32,035 bases of DNA, taken from the NCBI GenBank assembly GCA_017508895.1, contig JAFWRA010000288.1:1-32035 (forward strand), read 5' to 3'. The stretch comes from Bacteroidales bacterium (lineage in GTDB: Bacteria; Bacteroidota; Bacteroidia; Bacteroidales; F082). Below, in pieces: positions 15,380-22,700 of this stretch; position 1 is the stretch's first letter; each line of letters begins with the position of its first letter. Below the pieces are notes generated by a model. The model saw only the letters and a list, made by a program, of their open reading frames with translations. It did no database searches and was not told the DNA's origin. Made by a program: the position numbers and the translations under genes.

Positions 15380-16963
15380 ATGAAACTACCAATTATTGGA
15401 AGAAAAAATATGCCCATTCCTGTGGTGGGTGCTTTGGTGAAGGCTGCTGCTGAGATTAAAAATATACCTGTCGAGATTCGTCAGAACCATACCAATCCCA
15501 TCCGTGCTCAAAAGCGCGAGTTGCGTAAATTGCTGACCCGTGCACAGTTCACGGAATTTGGAAAGTTCTACCATTTTGACGAGATTCTTCTTTCAGGTGA
15601 CATCATGGAGAATTTCCGCAAGCGTGTGCCCGTATTTGACTACAATAAGATGCATGATGAGTGGTGGTATCTCAACCTGCAAGGCAAGCGCAACATCGCC
15701 TGGCCAGGCAAAATCAAGTATTTTGCACTCAGTTCAGGAACATCAGAGGCGTCCAGCAAATACATCCCCATTACCAAAGGTTTGAACAACAAAATCACCC
15801 GTGCAGGCATCCGCCAGCTGGTTTCAGCCACTCGCTACGACTTTCCTGTGGGCTTTTATAACCGTGGTGTCTTGATGATTGGTGGCAGCACTGACTTGCA
15901 ATACAATGAGGAGTTTGGTTATTACGCCGGTGACCTTTCTGGTATTTCGGCGGGCAAGATACCGTCGTGGTTCGAGGCATTCTATAAGCCGGGACAAAAG
16001 ATTTCGAGGGTGAAAGACTGGGCCGAGAAGATGGACCTCATGGTGAAGGCGGCTCCAAAATGGGACATTGGCGTCATCGTGGGTGTGCCGGCTTGGGTGC
16101 AAATCCTCCTCGAACGCATCATCAAGGAATACAAGTTGAAAACCATTCACGATATTTGGCCTAATTTGATGGTGTATGTCCATAGCGGTGTGGCTTTTGC
16201 GCCTTACGAGAAGAGCTTTGACCGTATTTTCGGCAAAGAAGTGCTATATGTTGAAAGTTACTTGGCTTCAGAGGGTTATATAGCATATCAGGTCGACTTA
16301 AAAAGGCGTGTGATGCAATTGCTGGTCGACAACGGCATCTATTTCGAGTTTGTGCCTTTCAACGAAGAAAACTTTGACGAGGATGGCACCATTGTGGCTA
16401 ATCCTAAGACATTGTTGCTTTCGGAAGTGAAAGAGGGTGTGGATTATGCCTTGTTGCTTTCCACTTGTGCCGGCACTTGGCGTTATCTCATAGGCGACAC
16501 CATTAGATTCCTCAACACAAAGGATTGTGAGATTGTTATCACGGGACGCACGAAACAGTTCTTGAGTATCACGGGCGAACACCTCTCGCAGGACAACATG
16601 ACTCGTGCCGTTGATATGATGGCTGAGGAGCTGGGTATTGAAATCACCGAGTTCACCGTAGCTGGCATCCGTCACGACACGATGTATGCCCATCATTGGT
16701 ATCTCGGTTGTGATGAACCTATTGACAAAGAGTTGGCCATCAAAAAGATAGACGATAACCTATGTAAGTTGAACGACGACTATGCTGTGGAGCGCACCCA
16801 AGCCATCAAGGAGTTGTTCATCGATGTGTTGCCCACCAAGTGCTTTTATGAGTTCATGGAGCAGAAGATTGGCAAATGGGGTGGCGCCACCAAGTTTCCT
16901 CGTGTGTTGAAAGGCAAACGCTTGGAGATGTGGGAGGAATATGTTAAAGATCTGAAATCATAA
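15380..16963 (+). CDS. GH3 auxin-responsive-like acyl-adenylating enzyme
   Basis: This 527-residue protein belongs to the GH3 family of acyl-adenylate/amide-forming enzymes, best known from plant hormone conjugation and widespread in Bacteroidota with unknown substrates. The ATP-binding A3-type loop is FALSSGTSEASSKYIPIT. Later family landmarks include VYVHSGVAFAPYEKSFDRIFG, YVESYLASEGYIAYQ, LLLSTCAGTWRYLIGDTIRF and GRTKQFLSITGEHLSQDNM, with the C-terminal lid from about residue 400. I use ATG 15380 because the promoter lies at 15350-15357. The LysE-type exporter begins four bases after its stop, suggesting that the two work on a related small molecule, for example making or exporting an amino acid conjugate. 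That link is inference. Confidence 0.9.
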   Translation: MKLPIIGRKNMPIPVVGALVKAAAEIKNIPVEIRQNHTNPIRAQKRELRKLLTRAQFTEFGKFYHFDEILLSGDIMENFRKRVPVFDYNKMHDEWWYLNLQGKRNIAWPGKIKYFALSSGTSEASSKYIPITKGLNNKITRAGIRQLVSATRYDFPVGFYNRGVLMIGGSTDLQYNEEFGYYAGDLSGISAGKIPSWFEAFYKPGQKISRVKDWAEKMDLMVKAAPKWDIGVIVGVPAWVQILLERIIKEYKLKTIHDIWPNLMVYVHSGVAFAPYEKSFDRIFGKEVLYVESYLASEGYIAYQVDLKRRVMQLLVDNGIYFEFVPFNEENFDEDGTIVANPKTLLLSEVKEGVDYALLLSTCAGTWRYLIGDTIRFLNTKDCEIVITGRTKQFLSITGEHLSQDNMTRAVDMMAEELGIEITEFTVAGIRHDTMYAHHWYLGCDEPIDKELAIKKIDDNLCKLNDDYAVERTQAIKELFIDVLPTKCFYEFMEQKIGKWGGATKFPRVLKGKRLEMWEEYVKDLKS

Positions 16964-16967
16964 AGTG

Positions 16968-17696
16968 ATGGAAAACTCACCTGTTATTTTTGATAAAATG
17001 CCTGAATTCAGCCGTATAGGCTCATTCAGTTTCTTGTTTTGGGCCATTTTGATTGGAATTTTCCTTTCCGTGGTTGTCAACATGGGACCAGCATTCATCA
17101 CCTTGGTGCAGACCAGCCTCCATCGAGGTTTTCGCTCGGCGGCGTGGTTTGCCACAGGAGTGATTCTCAACGATGCGATGGTCGTCACAATCTGTATCCT
17201 AACTTCGGTGCAAATCGTGATGAAATCCTCTAACGAGGCAGCTTTGGCTTGTATCGGCGCAGGTATCATATTGTTGCTTTTCGGCATTTTCACTTACCGA
17301 AAAAAAGTCCAGGAACGAAAAGAACGCGATGAATGCATTGAGAAACGCACCAACGAAATGATAAAGAAGCAAGAAGATAAGCCAGCATGGTTTGTTTTCT
17401 TAGCCAAAGGCTTTGTGCTCAATATCTTGAATCCATTTGTTTGGATTTTTTGGTTCTCAGCCGTGGCTATGGTGGCTGGAAATATGGGGGGTAACAAACT
17501 AAGCACCATTGTCTTTTTTGCCATCATTCTTGGCACCACTTGGATTTTAGAACTGCTGAAGGCTTGGGGTGCTGCCAAGTTGAAGGTGTTTTTCAATCCT
17601 GAACGTACTACGATAATGAATAAAGTGGCAGGCATTCTATTGATGCTCTGTGGGGTTTATTTCATCATTTTCAGAGGAATTGTACACTTTCTCTAA
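16968..17696 (+). CDS. LysE-family amino acid/small-molecule exporter
   Basis: This 242-residue inner-membrane protein has about six transmembrane helices in the LysE/RhtB arrangement: an N-terminal helix with NMGPAFITLVQTSLHRGFRSA, a second and third helix through IGAGIILLLFGIF, a charged loop of about 40 residues (VQERKERDECIEKRTNEMIKKQED), then FVLNILNPFVWIFWFSAVAM, LGTTWILELLKAWGA and AGILLMLCGVYFI. Family members export amino acids or small metabolites. ATG 16968 is preferred over GTG 16965; either start follows the GH3-type stop directly, so co-transcription is very likely. The exported compound cannot be told from sequence. Confidence 0.87.
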   Translation: MENSPVIFDKMPEFSRIGSFSFLFWAILIGIFLSVVVNMGPAFITLVQTSLHRGFRSAAWFATGVILNDAMVVTICILTSVQIVMKSSNEAALACIGAGIILLLFGIFTYRKKVQERKERDECIEKRTNEMIKKQEDKPAWFVFLAKGFVLNILNPFVWIFWFSAVAMVAGNMGGNKLSTIVFFAIILGTTWILELLKAWGAAKLKVFFNPERTTIMNKVAGILLMLCGVYFIIFRGIVHFL

Positions 17697-17709
17697 GAAG
17701 AAACAAAAA

Positions 17710-18402
17710 CTAAGGTATTATTTGTTCAAATGCCGTCCACGGCGAAACCTTCGGCAAAGGTGCCTTCACCTCGATTTGTGCTTTCGATACTGGGTGTTCG
17801 AAGGCGATATGCCAGGCATGCAAGCTGATGGAGGCGTCAGGGTTGCTGCGTGGATAACCGTATTTCAAGTCGCCACGGATGGGGCATCCGATGTGCGCCA
17901 ATTGGCAGCGAATCTGATGGTGTCTTCCTGTAAATAACTCGACTTCAAGCAGATAAAAAGTGTCTGACTTTCCGACTACACGATAGCTCAAGCGGGCCAA
18001 TTTGGCGTCTTTGGTGCCTTCAGGCACCACGAACGACTTGTTCATCTTCTCGTTCTTGACGAGGTAGTCCTCCAACACATCAGCTTGTTTGGGTGGGTGG
18101 TTTTTCACGAGGGCAAGGTAGGTCTTGCGGAAGTCGCGGTCTTTCACCTTCACCGTCATGCGCGACAGCGCCTTACTTGTCTTTGCGAAGACGACGGCAC
18201 CGCTAACGGGGCGGTCGATGCGGTGGACGAGGCCAGCGAACACATTGCCCGGCTTGTCGTATTTTTCTTTGATGTATTCTTTGACGTCGTCGAGGAGGCA
18301 GATGTCGCCCGTTTTGTCACCTTGGACGATCTCGGAGGGGAGTTTGTTCACCACGATGAGGTGGTTGTCTTCGTAGAGGATTCTGTTGCTGATATTGGTC
18401 AT
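17710..18402 (-). CDS. RluA-family RNA pseudouridine synthase
   Basis: This 230-residue protein isomerises uridine to pseudouridine in rRNA or tRNA. The catalytic motif is GLVHRIDRPVSG, where the Asp is the active-site residue. It is preceded by ILYEDNHLIVVNKLPSEIVQGD and followed by AVVFAKTSKALSRM, YLALVKNHPP and the late motif LFTGRHHQIRCQLAHIGCPIRGDLKYG. There is no N-terminal S4 RNA-binding domain, and the length fits the short Bacteroidota RluA type. The exact target position cannot be assigned. It is convergent with the LysE-type gene, and a REP element lies 16 bases upstream of its start. Confidence 0.9.
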   Translation of the reverse strand: MTNISNRILYEDNHLIVVNKLPSEIVQGDKTGDICLLDDVKEYIKEKYDKPGNVFAGLVHRIDRPVSGAVVFAKTSKALSRMTVKVKDRDFRKTYLALVKNHPPKQADVLEDYLVKNEKMNKSFVVPEGTKDAKLARLSYRVVGKSDTFYLLEVELFTGRHHQIRCQLAHIGCPIRGDLKYGYPRSNPDASISLHAWHIAFEHPVSKAQIEVKAPLPKVSPWTAFEQIIP

Positions 18403-18418
18403 TGTTATGTGTTTAAGT

Positions 18419-18465
18419 GCAGGGACTGACGTCGCCTGTTTACTGGTTTGTCGTCCCTACGGGAC
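18419..18465 (+). repeat. REP-like unit, left of the transposase
   Basis: A 34-base head (18419-18452) is followed by a hairpin GTCCC-TAC-GGGAC at 18453-18465. The head matches 32 of 34 bases of the copy at 18938. It ends 6 bases before the transposase stop codon. Confidence 0.85.
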
Positions 18466-18471
18466 TCTGGG

Positions 18472-18921
18472 TTAGAGGAGATAACGTTCGTCGAATTCGA
18501 TGCCGTTTTCTTTCAGAAACTGTATAAACTCGTCACGAACCGATATTTCGTGATGATGTTGCTCTTGTGTCTCTATATAGCGGATGGTCTTTTTCAATAG
18601 TGATGGGCTGACACAGAACGCGCCGTAGCCTTCTTGCCAGACAAACGCTTCGTAGTATTTGCCAAGAGTCTTTATCCACCTGCTGCTGTTGGCTTTGACT
18701 TTCTGTACGAACTCTGACACGCTCATGGTTTTGGGCATAGTTGCTAAGATATGGATATGGTTTTCTATGCCGCCAACGGTAATAGGATAGCCACCAATGT
18801 TTCGTACGATACCTCCTATATATGCGAAGATCTTAGGCAGGTCTTCGTACTTTATGCAGACACCAGTGCTCTTTACGTGGAACACGATGTGGATGTTTAG
18901 TTTTGTGTAGGTGTTTGCCAT
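18472..18921 (-). CDS. REP-associated tyrosine transposase (IS200/IS605 Y1 type)
   Basis: This 149-residue protein has the Y1_Tnp fold. It begins MANTYTKLNIHIVFHVKS. The HUH metal site is HIHIL, and the C-terminal KKTIRYIETQEQHHH helix contains the predicted catalytic Tyr next to a conserved Gln-HH. GYGAFCVS lies between them. The enzyme would nick and join single-stranded DNA at hairpins. The length is intact and no frameshift was seen, so it may be active. The gene stands alone between REP-like hairpins, which favours a RAYT role (spreading REP sequences in trans) over a mobile IS200 that carries its own ends. Confidence 0.88.
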   Translation of the reverse strand: MANTYTKLNIHIVFHVKSTGVCIKYEDLPKIFAYIGGIVRNIGGYPITVGGIENHIHILATMPKTMSVSEFVQKVKANSSRWIKTLGKYYEAFVWQEGYGAFCVSPSLLKKTIRYIETQEQHHHEISVRDEFIQFLKENGIEFDERYLL

Positions 18922-18937
18922 AGTGTTTTGTTTTGGA

Positions 18938-18984
18938 GCAGGGACTTACGTCGCCTGTTTACTGGTCTGTCACCCCTACGGGGT
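18938..18984 (+). repeat. REP-like unit, right of the transposase
   Basis: A 34-base head (18938-18971) matches the left copy at 32 of 34 bases. It is followed by the hairpin ACCCC-TAC-GGGGT at 18972-18984. Compared with the left hairpin, two base pairs changed on both sides, so pairing is kept. Confidence 0.85.
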
Positions 18985-18992
18985 TCCGCAGA

Positions 18993-19038
18993 GTCCCGGA
19001 GGGACGGTATATCTAATGCAGGTGACGTGAGTCCCTGT
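18993..19038 (-). repeat. Inverted REP-like unit
   Basis: The unit runs leftward: hairpin GTCCC-GGA-GGGAC at 18993-19005, a 13-base spacer, then a head at 19019-19038 that matches the reverse complement of the other heads at 17 of 20 bases. With the right unit it forms a head-to-head BIME-like pair. Confidence 0.75.
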
Positions 19039-19068
19039 GTTCTAGTCTAGCTCGCCAACCACCGTCAA

Positions 19069-19081
19069 GTCCCGTAGGGAC
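19069..19081. repeat. Fourth REP hairpin
   Basis: GTCCC-GTA-GGGAC keeps the same stem as the others. The following ACAG resembles the inverted-unit flank, but the head is not recognisable. It lies 28 bases before the end of mnmA. Confidence 0.6.
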
Positions 19082-19108
19082 GACAGAAAGAAAGCCTGCT
19101 TACAGTCT

Positions 19109-20194
19109 TTAACCCGTCAACGACTCTTCCGACTCACAGATTACTCCACTTCCAATAACATAAGGTTCCACTTCATGATACACCACCCCAAACTGTCCAG
19201 GTGCCACGCCTGAGATAGCCACCTCCGAAACGATGTCGGCACCTCGCTCGGTGAGACGAATCGTACCATAAGTAAACTCTGGCTGGTGACGTATCTTGAA
19301 GCGGACACGCTGCCCGTCAACAAACTGCAACTTGGGATTCATCGGCTGCAGGTCACCCATGGGGACGATGTTGGTGTATTGCGCCACGGGGTCATAGCCC
19401 TGCGACACGTAGACGATGTTGTTCGGGATGTCTTTCTTCACCACAAACCACGGACCTCCGCTGAGTCCTAACCCCTTACGCTGTCCAATGGTATGGAACC
19501 AAAAGCCCTTATGGCAGCCTAGTTTCTTGCCCGTCTCCAGTTCCACGATGTCGCCAGGCATCTCGCCAAGGTATTCGCGGATATAGTCATTGTAATTAAT
19601 CTTTCCCAAGAAGCAGATGCCTTGACTGTCATGGCGTTCCGCACTCGGCAACTTATATTGGGCAGCCAATCGACGCACCTCGGGCTTGGGAATGTCACCG
19701 ATGGGAAAGATGACCTTGCTCAGCTGGGCGTAGGTGATGCGACCGAGGAAATAGGTTTGGTCTTTGAAAGAGTCGGCCGCTGTTCCAAGCCAGAAGATGC
19801 CATCGGTATCCTCCCATGAACGGGCATAATGCCCTGTAGCGATCTTGTCGAAGTTATGCCCTTCTTTCTCCTCGAATGCACCGAGTTTGATCCAACGGTT
19901 GCACATCACATCGGGGTTGGGCGTGAGGCCTTTGCGCACCATCTCCATGGTGTATTTGCCTACCGTCTCAAAATACTCGTGTTGCAGGTCCACGATGTCG
20001 AACTTGCAGCCGTATTTCTTGGCGATATAGGTTGTGATTTCAATGTCCTCCTCCGACGGACAGCTCGACAGGTCTTCCTTGCCTTCCATACCGATCTTGA
20101 TATAGAAGATATGCGGATCGTAGCCCTGCTCCTTGAGCAGCGGCACCACCACGGAGCTGTCGACGCCCCCCGAAACCAATGCGGCTATGTTCAT
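19109..20194 (-). CDS. mnmA: tRNA 2-thiouridine(34) synthase MnmA
   Basis: This 361-residue enzyme puts sulfur on U34 of tRNA-Lys, -Glu and -Gln, using sulfur relayed from a cysteine desulfurase. The ATP-binding PP-loop SGGVDSS is at residues 8-14. Catalytic Cys98 lies in NPDVMCNRWIK and Cys194 in SQGICFLG, which correspond to the pair that activates and transfers sulfur (Cys102 and Cys199 in E. coli). GHYARS and DQTYFLGR mark the tRNA and adenylation regions, and a beta-barrel domain follows at about 215-361 (HTIGQRKGLG, GQFGVVYHE). Length is normal. The start MNIAALVSGGVDSS leaves almost no extra N-terminus. It is monocistronic, with promoter 20212-20219. Confidence 0.96.
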   Translation of the reverse strand: MNIAALVSGGVDSSVVVPLLKEQGYDPHIFYIKIGMEGKEDLSSCPSEEDIEITTYIAKKYGCKFDIVDLQHEYFETVGKYTMEMVRKGLTPNPDVMCNRWIKLGAFEEKEGHNFDKIATGHYARSWEDTDGIFWLGTAADSFKDQTYFLGRITYAQLSKVIFPIGDIPKPEVRRLAAQYKLPSAERHDSQGICFLGKINYNDYIREYLGEMPGDIVELETGKKLGCHKGFWFHTIGQRKGLGLSGGPWFVVKKDIPNNIVYVSQGYDPVAQYTNIVPMGDLQPMNPKLQFVDGQRVRFKIRHQPEFTYGTIRLTERGADIVSEVAISGVAPGQFGVVYHEVEPYVIGSGVICESEESLTG

Positions 20195-20211
20195 GGGTAA
20201 GATATTTGCTG

Positions 20212-20219
20212 CAAAAATA
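20212..20219 (-). promoter_or_regulatory. -7 element of mnmA
   Basis: The minus strand reads TATTTTTG, ending 17 bases before the start codon, which gives a very short leader. Confidence 0.6.
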
Positions 20220-20228
20220 CAAGTTTTT

Positions 20229-22610
20229 TCAATCCGAAAGGGAATAAGGCTTGTCCTCTGGCTTCATACCGCGTTCCAGATTAGGTTCGCTGCCCATCTC
20301 GAAGACCAGTTCCCCACCTTGCATCAATTGCTCGTGTGTGAGGTAAAGCTTCGTAACCTCCTGTCCGTTAAGCGTCACCTTTTGCACATAACGTTTTTCA
20401 TCGCTAACATTAGGTGCCTTGATTTCCAAGGTCTTGCCATCGCCCAAGCGTACTTTCAGATAAGGCAGGTAAGGTGCTCCAAACACATATTGGTCACTGC
20501 CCGGACAGACGGGATAGAAGCCCATTGCAGAGAAGATATACCACGCCGACATCTGGCCGCAGTCGTCGTTACCGCAGAGGCCGTCGATGTTGTTCTTGTA
20601 GAAACGGTTCATGATTTCGCGCAGCCAGTATTGTGTCTTGTAAGGTTGTGAGGTCCAGTTGTAAAGGTAGGCGATATGGTGTGCGGGTTCGTTGCCATGG
20701 TTGTAGCATCCCATCAAGCCCTCTTCGGTGACATCTTCGGTGTTCTCAAAGAACTCGGGCGGCAGTTGCATGACGAACAAGGTGTCAAGATTATGGATGA
20801 ACTGCGCATCGCCGCCCATAGCCTCGATGAGGCCTTTCACATCCTGTGGCACATAGAACGAATACACCCAAGAGTTGCCTTCAACAAAGCCTTCGCCTTC
20901 GGTGTCGAAGAGGCTGAAGGGCGTCTTCCAAGTGCCGTCGCTCATCTTGGGACGGGCAAAGCCCAGCTCCGTGTCGAAGGTGTTGCGCCAGTTGGCGGCG
21001 CGTTGTTTGTAGATGTTGGCCATTTCTTGGTTGCCAGCCTTTACTGCAGTTTGGTAAATGCACCAATCGTCATAGGCATATTCCAAGGTCACGGAGACAC
21101 AGCCGCTGTTCTTGTCGAAGGGGACATATCTCAGGTTTTGGTAGTCGTCAAGGTTGACGTAATAGGGGCAGGTGGAACTTCGTTGCATGGCTTTTAGCAT
21201 CGCTTTTTCATCTGGATTGCTTTGTTGTGTCTCCTCGCAATGACGGACTACGTCCTTGGCATAGGCATCCGAAAGCACCGACACGGCATGGTAGCCAATC
21301 ATGCACCAGTTGTCGTTGCCCATATGCGACCACACGGGTAGCAGTTCGTGGACGCTCTGCTCGCTGTGTTTCAGCATGGATTGCACCATGTCGGCATTGC
21401 GTTGCGGCTGCAGCACATTGAAGAGCGGATGTAAGGCCCGGTAGGTGTCCCAAAGCGAGAACACGGTATAGTTGGTGAAGCCTTCGGCTTGGTGGATGTT
21501 GTGGTCGAGGCCACGATATTGTCCGTCCACATCCATATAGATGGAGGGATTGATCATGGTGTGATACAACGAGGTGTAGAGCATTGCCTTCTGATCTTCG
21601 GTGCCTTCGGCTTGCAGGATGGAGAGTTCCTTGTTCCATTTGGATTGCGTTTCGGCCAACAATTGCTCAAAGTTTCGACCGTCGGTCTCGGCGTGGAAGT
21701 TGCGCAAGGCGCCCTCGGTGCTGGTGGCAGAGAGGGCAACTGTCATCTCCAAGGTCTGAGGATTGTCGAAAGAGAAATAAGCCACAATCTTGCGCCCCGT
21801 CATCTCTGGAAAGTTGTGTTTGACATTGAACTTGCCCCAGCCGCCGTTATATTTGGGCTTCTCCAACTCACGGTAACCGTAGTCCTTGATAGGTTGGTTG
21901 AAGCTGATAGCGAAGTAGGTGTAGTTCGTTCTCGCCCATCCGTTGGTGATGCGATAGCCCGTCAGCAGGGTGTCGTTCTCCACGCGGAGGTTGGCCCAGA
22001 GGGTCTTGCCGTCGTAGTTGTAGATGCCGTGCTGCAAGTCAAGGATGATGCTGCCGTCCTGGCCTTTCGGATAGGTATAGCGATGGATGCCAGCGTGTTC
22101 AGTGGCTGTCAGTTGTGCTTTGATACCATAATCCTGCAAAAACACCTCATAATACCCTGGCACGGCTATTTCCGTGTCATGGCTGAAACGGGAGCGATAA
22201 CCAGCATCGGGATTGGTCTGTGTGCCTGGATTGAACTTGATTTCACCCGTAACAGGCATCACCAAGATGTCGCCCAAATCAGAGTGCCCTGTGCCGCTGA
22301 AATGGGTGTGGCTAAAGCCTACTATAGTGCTGTCTTTGTGTTGATAGCCAGCACAATACTCATACACTCTCGGCTGATAAACGCCGTCGATGTTGTGCGG
22401 CACGGTGTCAGTGTCTGGACTGAGTTGCACAATGCCGAAAGGCGCACATGCCCCTGGGAAGGTATGTCCCATGCCGTTCGTCCCGATGATGGGATTGACG
22501 TATTGGAGGTAATCGGCGGCAGGGTTTGGATGGGTGGTCGCAGCAGGTTTTTCGCTGCAACCGAACATCGTTAATCCTATGAAAACCAATAGATAGTGAT
22601 GTATTTTCAT
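20229..22610 (-). CDS. GH92 alpha-1,2-mannosidase-like lipoprotein
   Basis: This 793-residue lipoprotein has lipobox MFGC (Cys18). It is a glycoside hydrolase family 92 enzyme, calcium-dependent exo-alpha-mannosidases that trim alpha-1,2-linked mannose and are common in gut Bacteroidota. Landmarks: NPIIGTNGMGHTFPGACAPFG near residue 40, GFSHTHFSGTGHSDLGD, SLWDTYRALHPLF, EGNSWVYSFYVPQDV (with the catalytic acid) and GNDDCGQMSAWYIFSAMGFYP (with the catalytic aspartates). ATG 22610 gives a proper signal peptide; the longer frame from 22664 starts upstream of the promoter. An insertion resembling a dispersed repeat encodes about residues 455-466 (RHCEETQQSNP, see findings). The gene is divergent from the TPR regulator. 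Confidence 0.95.
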   Translation of the reverse strand: MKIHHYLLVFIGLTMFGCSEKPAATTHPNPAADYLQYVNPIIGTNGMGHTFPGACAPFGIVQLSPDTDTVPHNIDGVYQPRVYEYCAGYQHKDSTIVGFSHTHFSGTGHSDLGDILVMPVTGEIKFNPGTQTNPDAGYRSRFSHDTEIAVPGYYEVFLQDYGIKAQLTATEHAGIHRYTYPKGQDGSIILDLQHGIYNYDGKTLWANLRVENDTLLTGYRITNGWARTNYTYFAISFNQPIKDYGYRELEKPKYNGGWGKFNVKHNFPEMTGRKIVAYFSFDNPQTLEMTVALSATSTEGALRNFHAETDGRNFEQLLAETQSKWNKELSILQAEGTEDQKAMLYTSLYHTMINPSIYMDVDGQYRGLDHNIHQAEGFTNYTVFSLWDTYRALHPLFNVLQPQRNADMVQSMLKHSEQSVHELLPVWSHMGNDNWCMIGYHAVSVLSDAYAKDVVRHCEETQQSNPDEKAMLKAMQRSSTCPYYVNLDDYQNLRYVPFDKNSGCVSVTLEYAYDDWCIYQTAVKAGNQEMANIYKQRAANWRNTFDTELGFARPKMSDGTWKTPFSLFDTEGEGFVEGNSWVYSFYVPQDVKGLIEAMGGDAQFIHNLDTLFVMQLPPEFFENTEDVTEEGLMGCYNHGNEPAHHIAYLYNWTSQPYKTQYWLREIMNRFYKNNIDGLCGNDDCGQMSAWYIFSAMGFYPVCPGSDQYVFGAPYLPYLKVRLGDGKTLEIKAPNVSDEKRYVQKVTLNGQEVTKLYLTHEQLMQGGELVFEMGSEPNLERGMKPEDKPYSLSD
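21214..21246 (-). repeat. Dispersed-repeat-like insertion inside the GH92 gene
   Basis: The minus strand begins CCGTCATTGCGAGG and ends AAGCAATCC. I recognise this as a common dispersed bacterial intergenic repeat (the CGTCATTGCGAGG ... GAAGCAATCC type). It is read in frame as RHCEETQQSNP between the conserved helix DAYAKDV and the following AMLKAMQRSS. Typical GH92 proteins have no such peptide here. The identification is from memory of the repeat's form. Confidence 0.65.
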
Positions 22611-22631
22611 TTGTTTGGTAGTTTTAAAGGG

Positions 22632-22639
22632 CAAAATTA
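22632..22639 (-). promoter_or_regulatory. -7 element of the GH92 gene
   Basis: The minus strand reads TAATTTTG, 22-29 bases from the ATG at 22610, leaving a leader of about 15 bases. Confidence 0.6.
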
Positions 22640-22686
22640 GAATAAATAATGAAACCTCCGACAAGAAACGAATAATGGATTTTGAC

Positions 22687-22694
22687 TACCTTTG
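22687..22694 (+). promoter_or_regulatory. -7 element of the TPR regulator, possibly leaderless
   Basis: TACCTTTG ends only 6 bases before ATG 22701. Transcription would start at or next to the start codon, giving an mRNA with almost no leader. Confidence 0.55.
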
Positions 22695-22700
22695 CAGCCG

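Larger units (their letters stand above)
18419..19081. mobile_element. REP-associated transposase element
   Basis: A single-gene Y1 transposase (18472-18921) is bracketed by directly repeated REP-like units at 18419 and 18938, with an inverted unit at 18993-19038 and a last hairpin at 19069. This is the BIME-like layout of RAYT loci. No IS200-type TnpB is present. The boundaries are those of the visible repeats, not proven ends. Confidence 0.75.

Noticed and set aside
18472..18921. A full IS200/IS605 element with TnpB
   Set aside because: No TnpB-like gene or IS200 end structure is present; the REP-associated single-gene layout fits better.
21489..22574. Long plus-strand open frame of 361 codons
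   Set aside because: It is antisense to the GH92 gene, whose motifs and codon pattern are clear; no family features appear in the translation.
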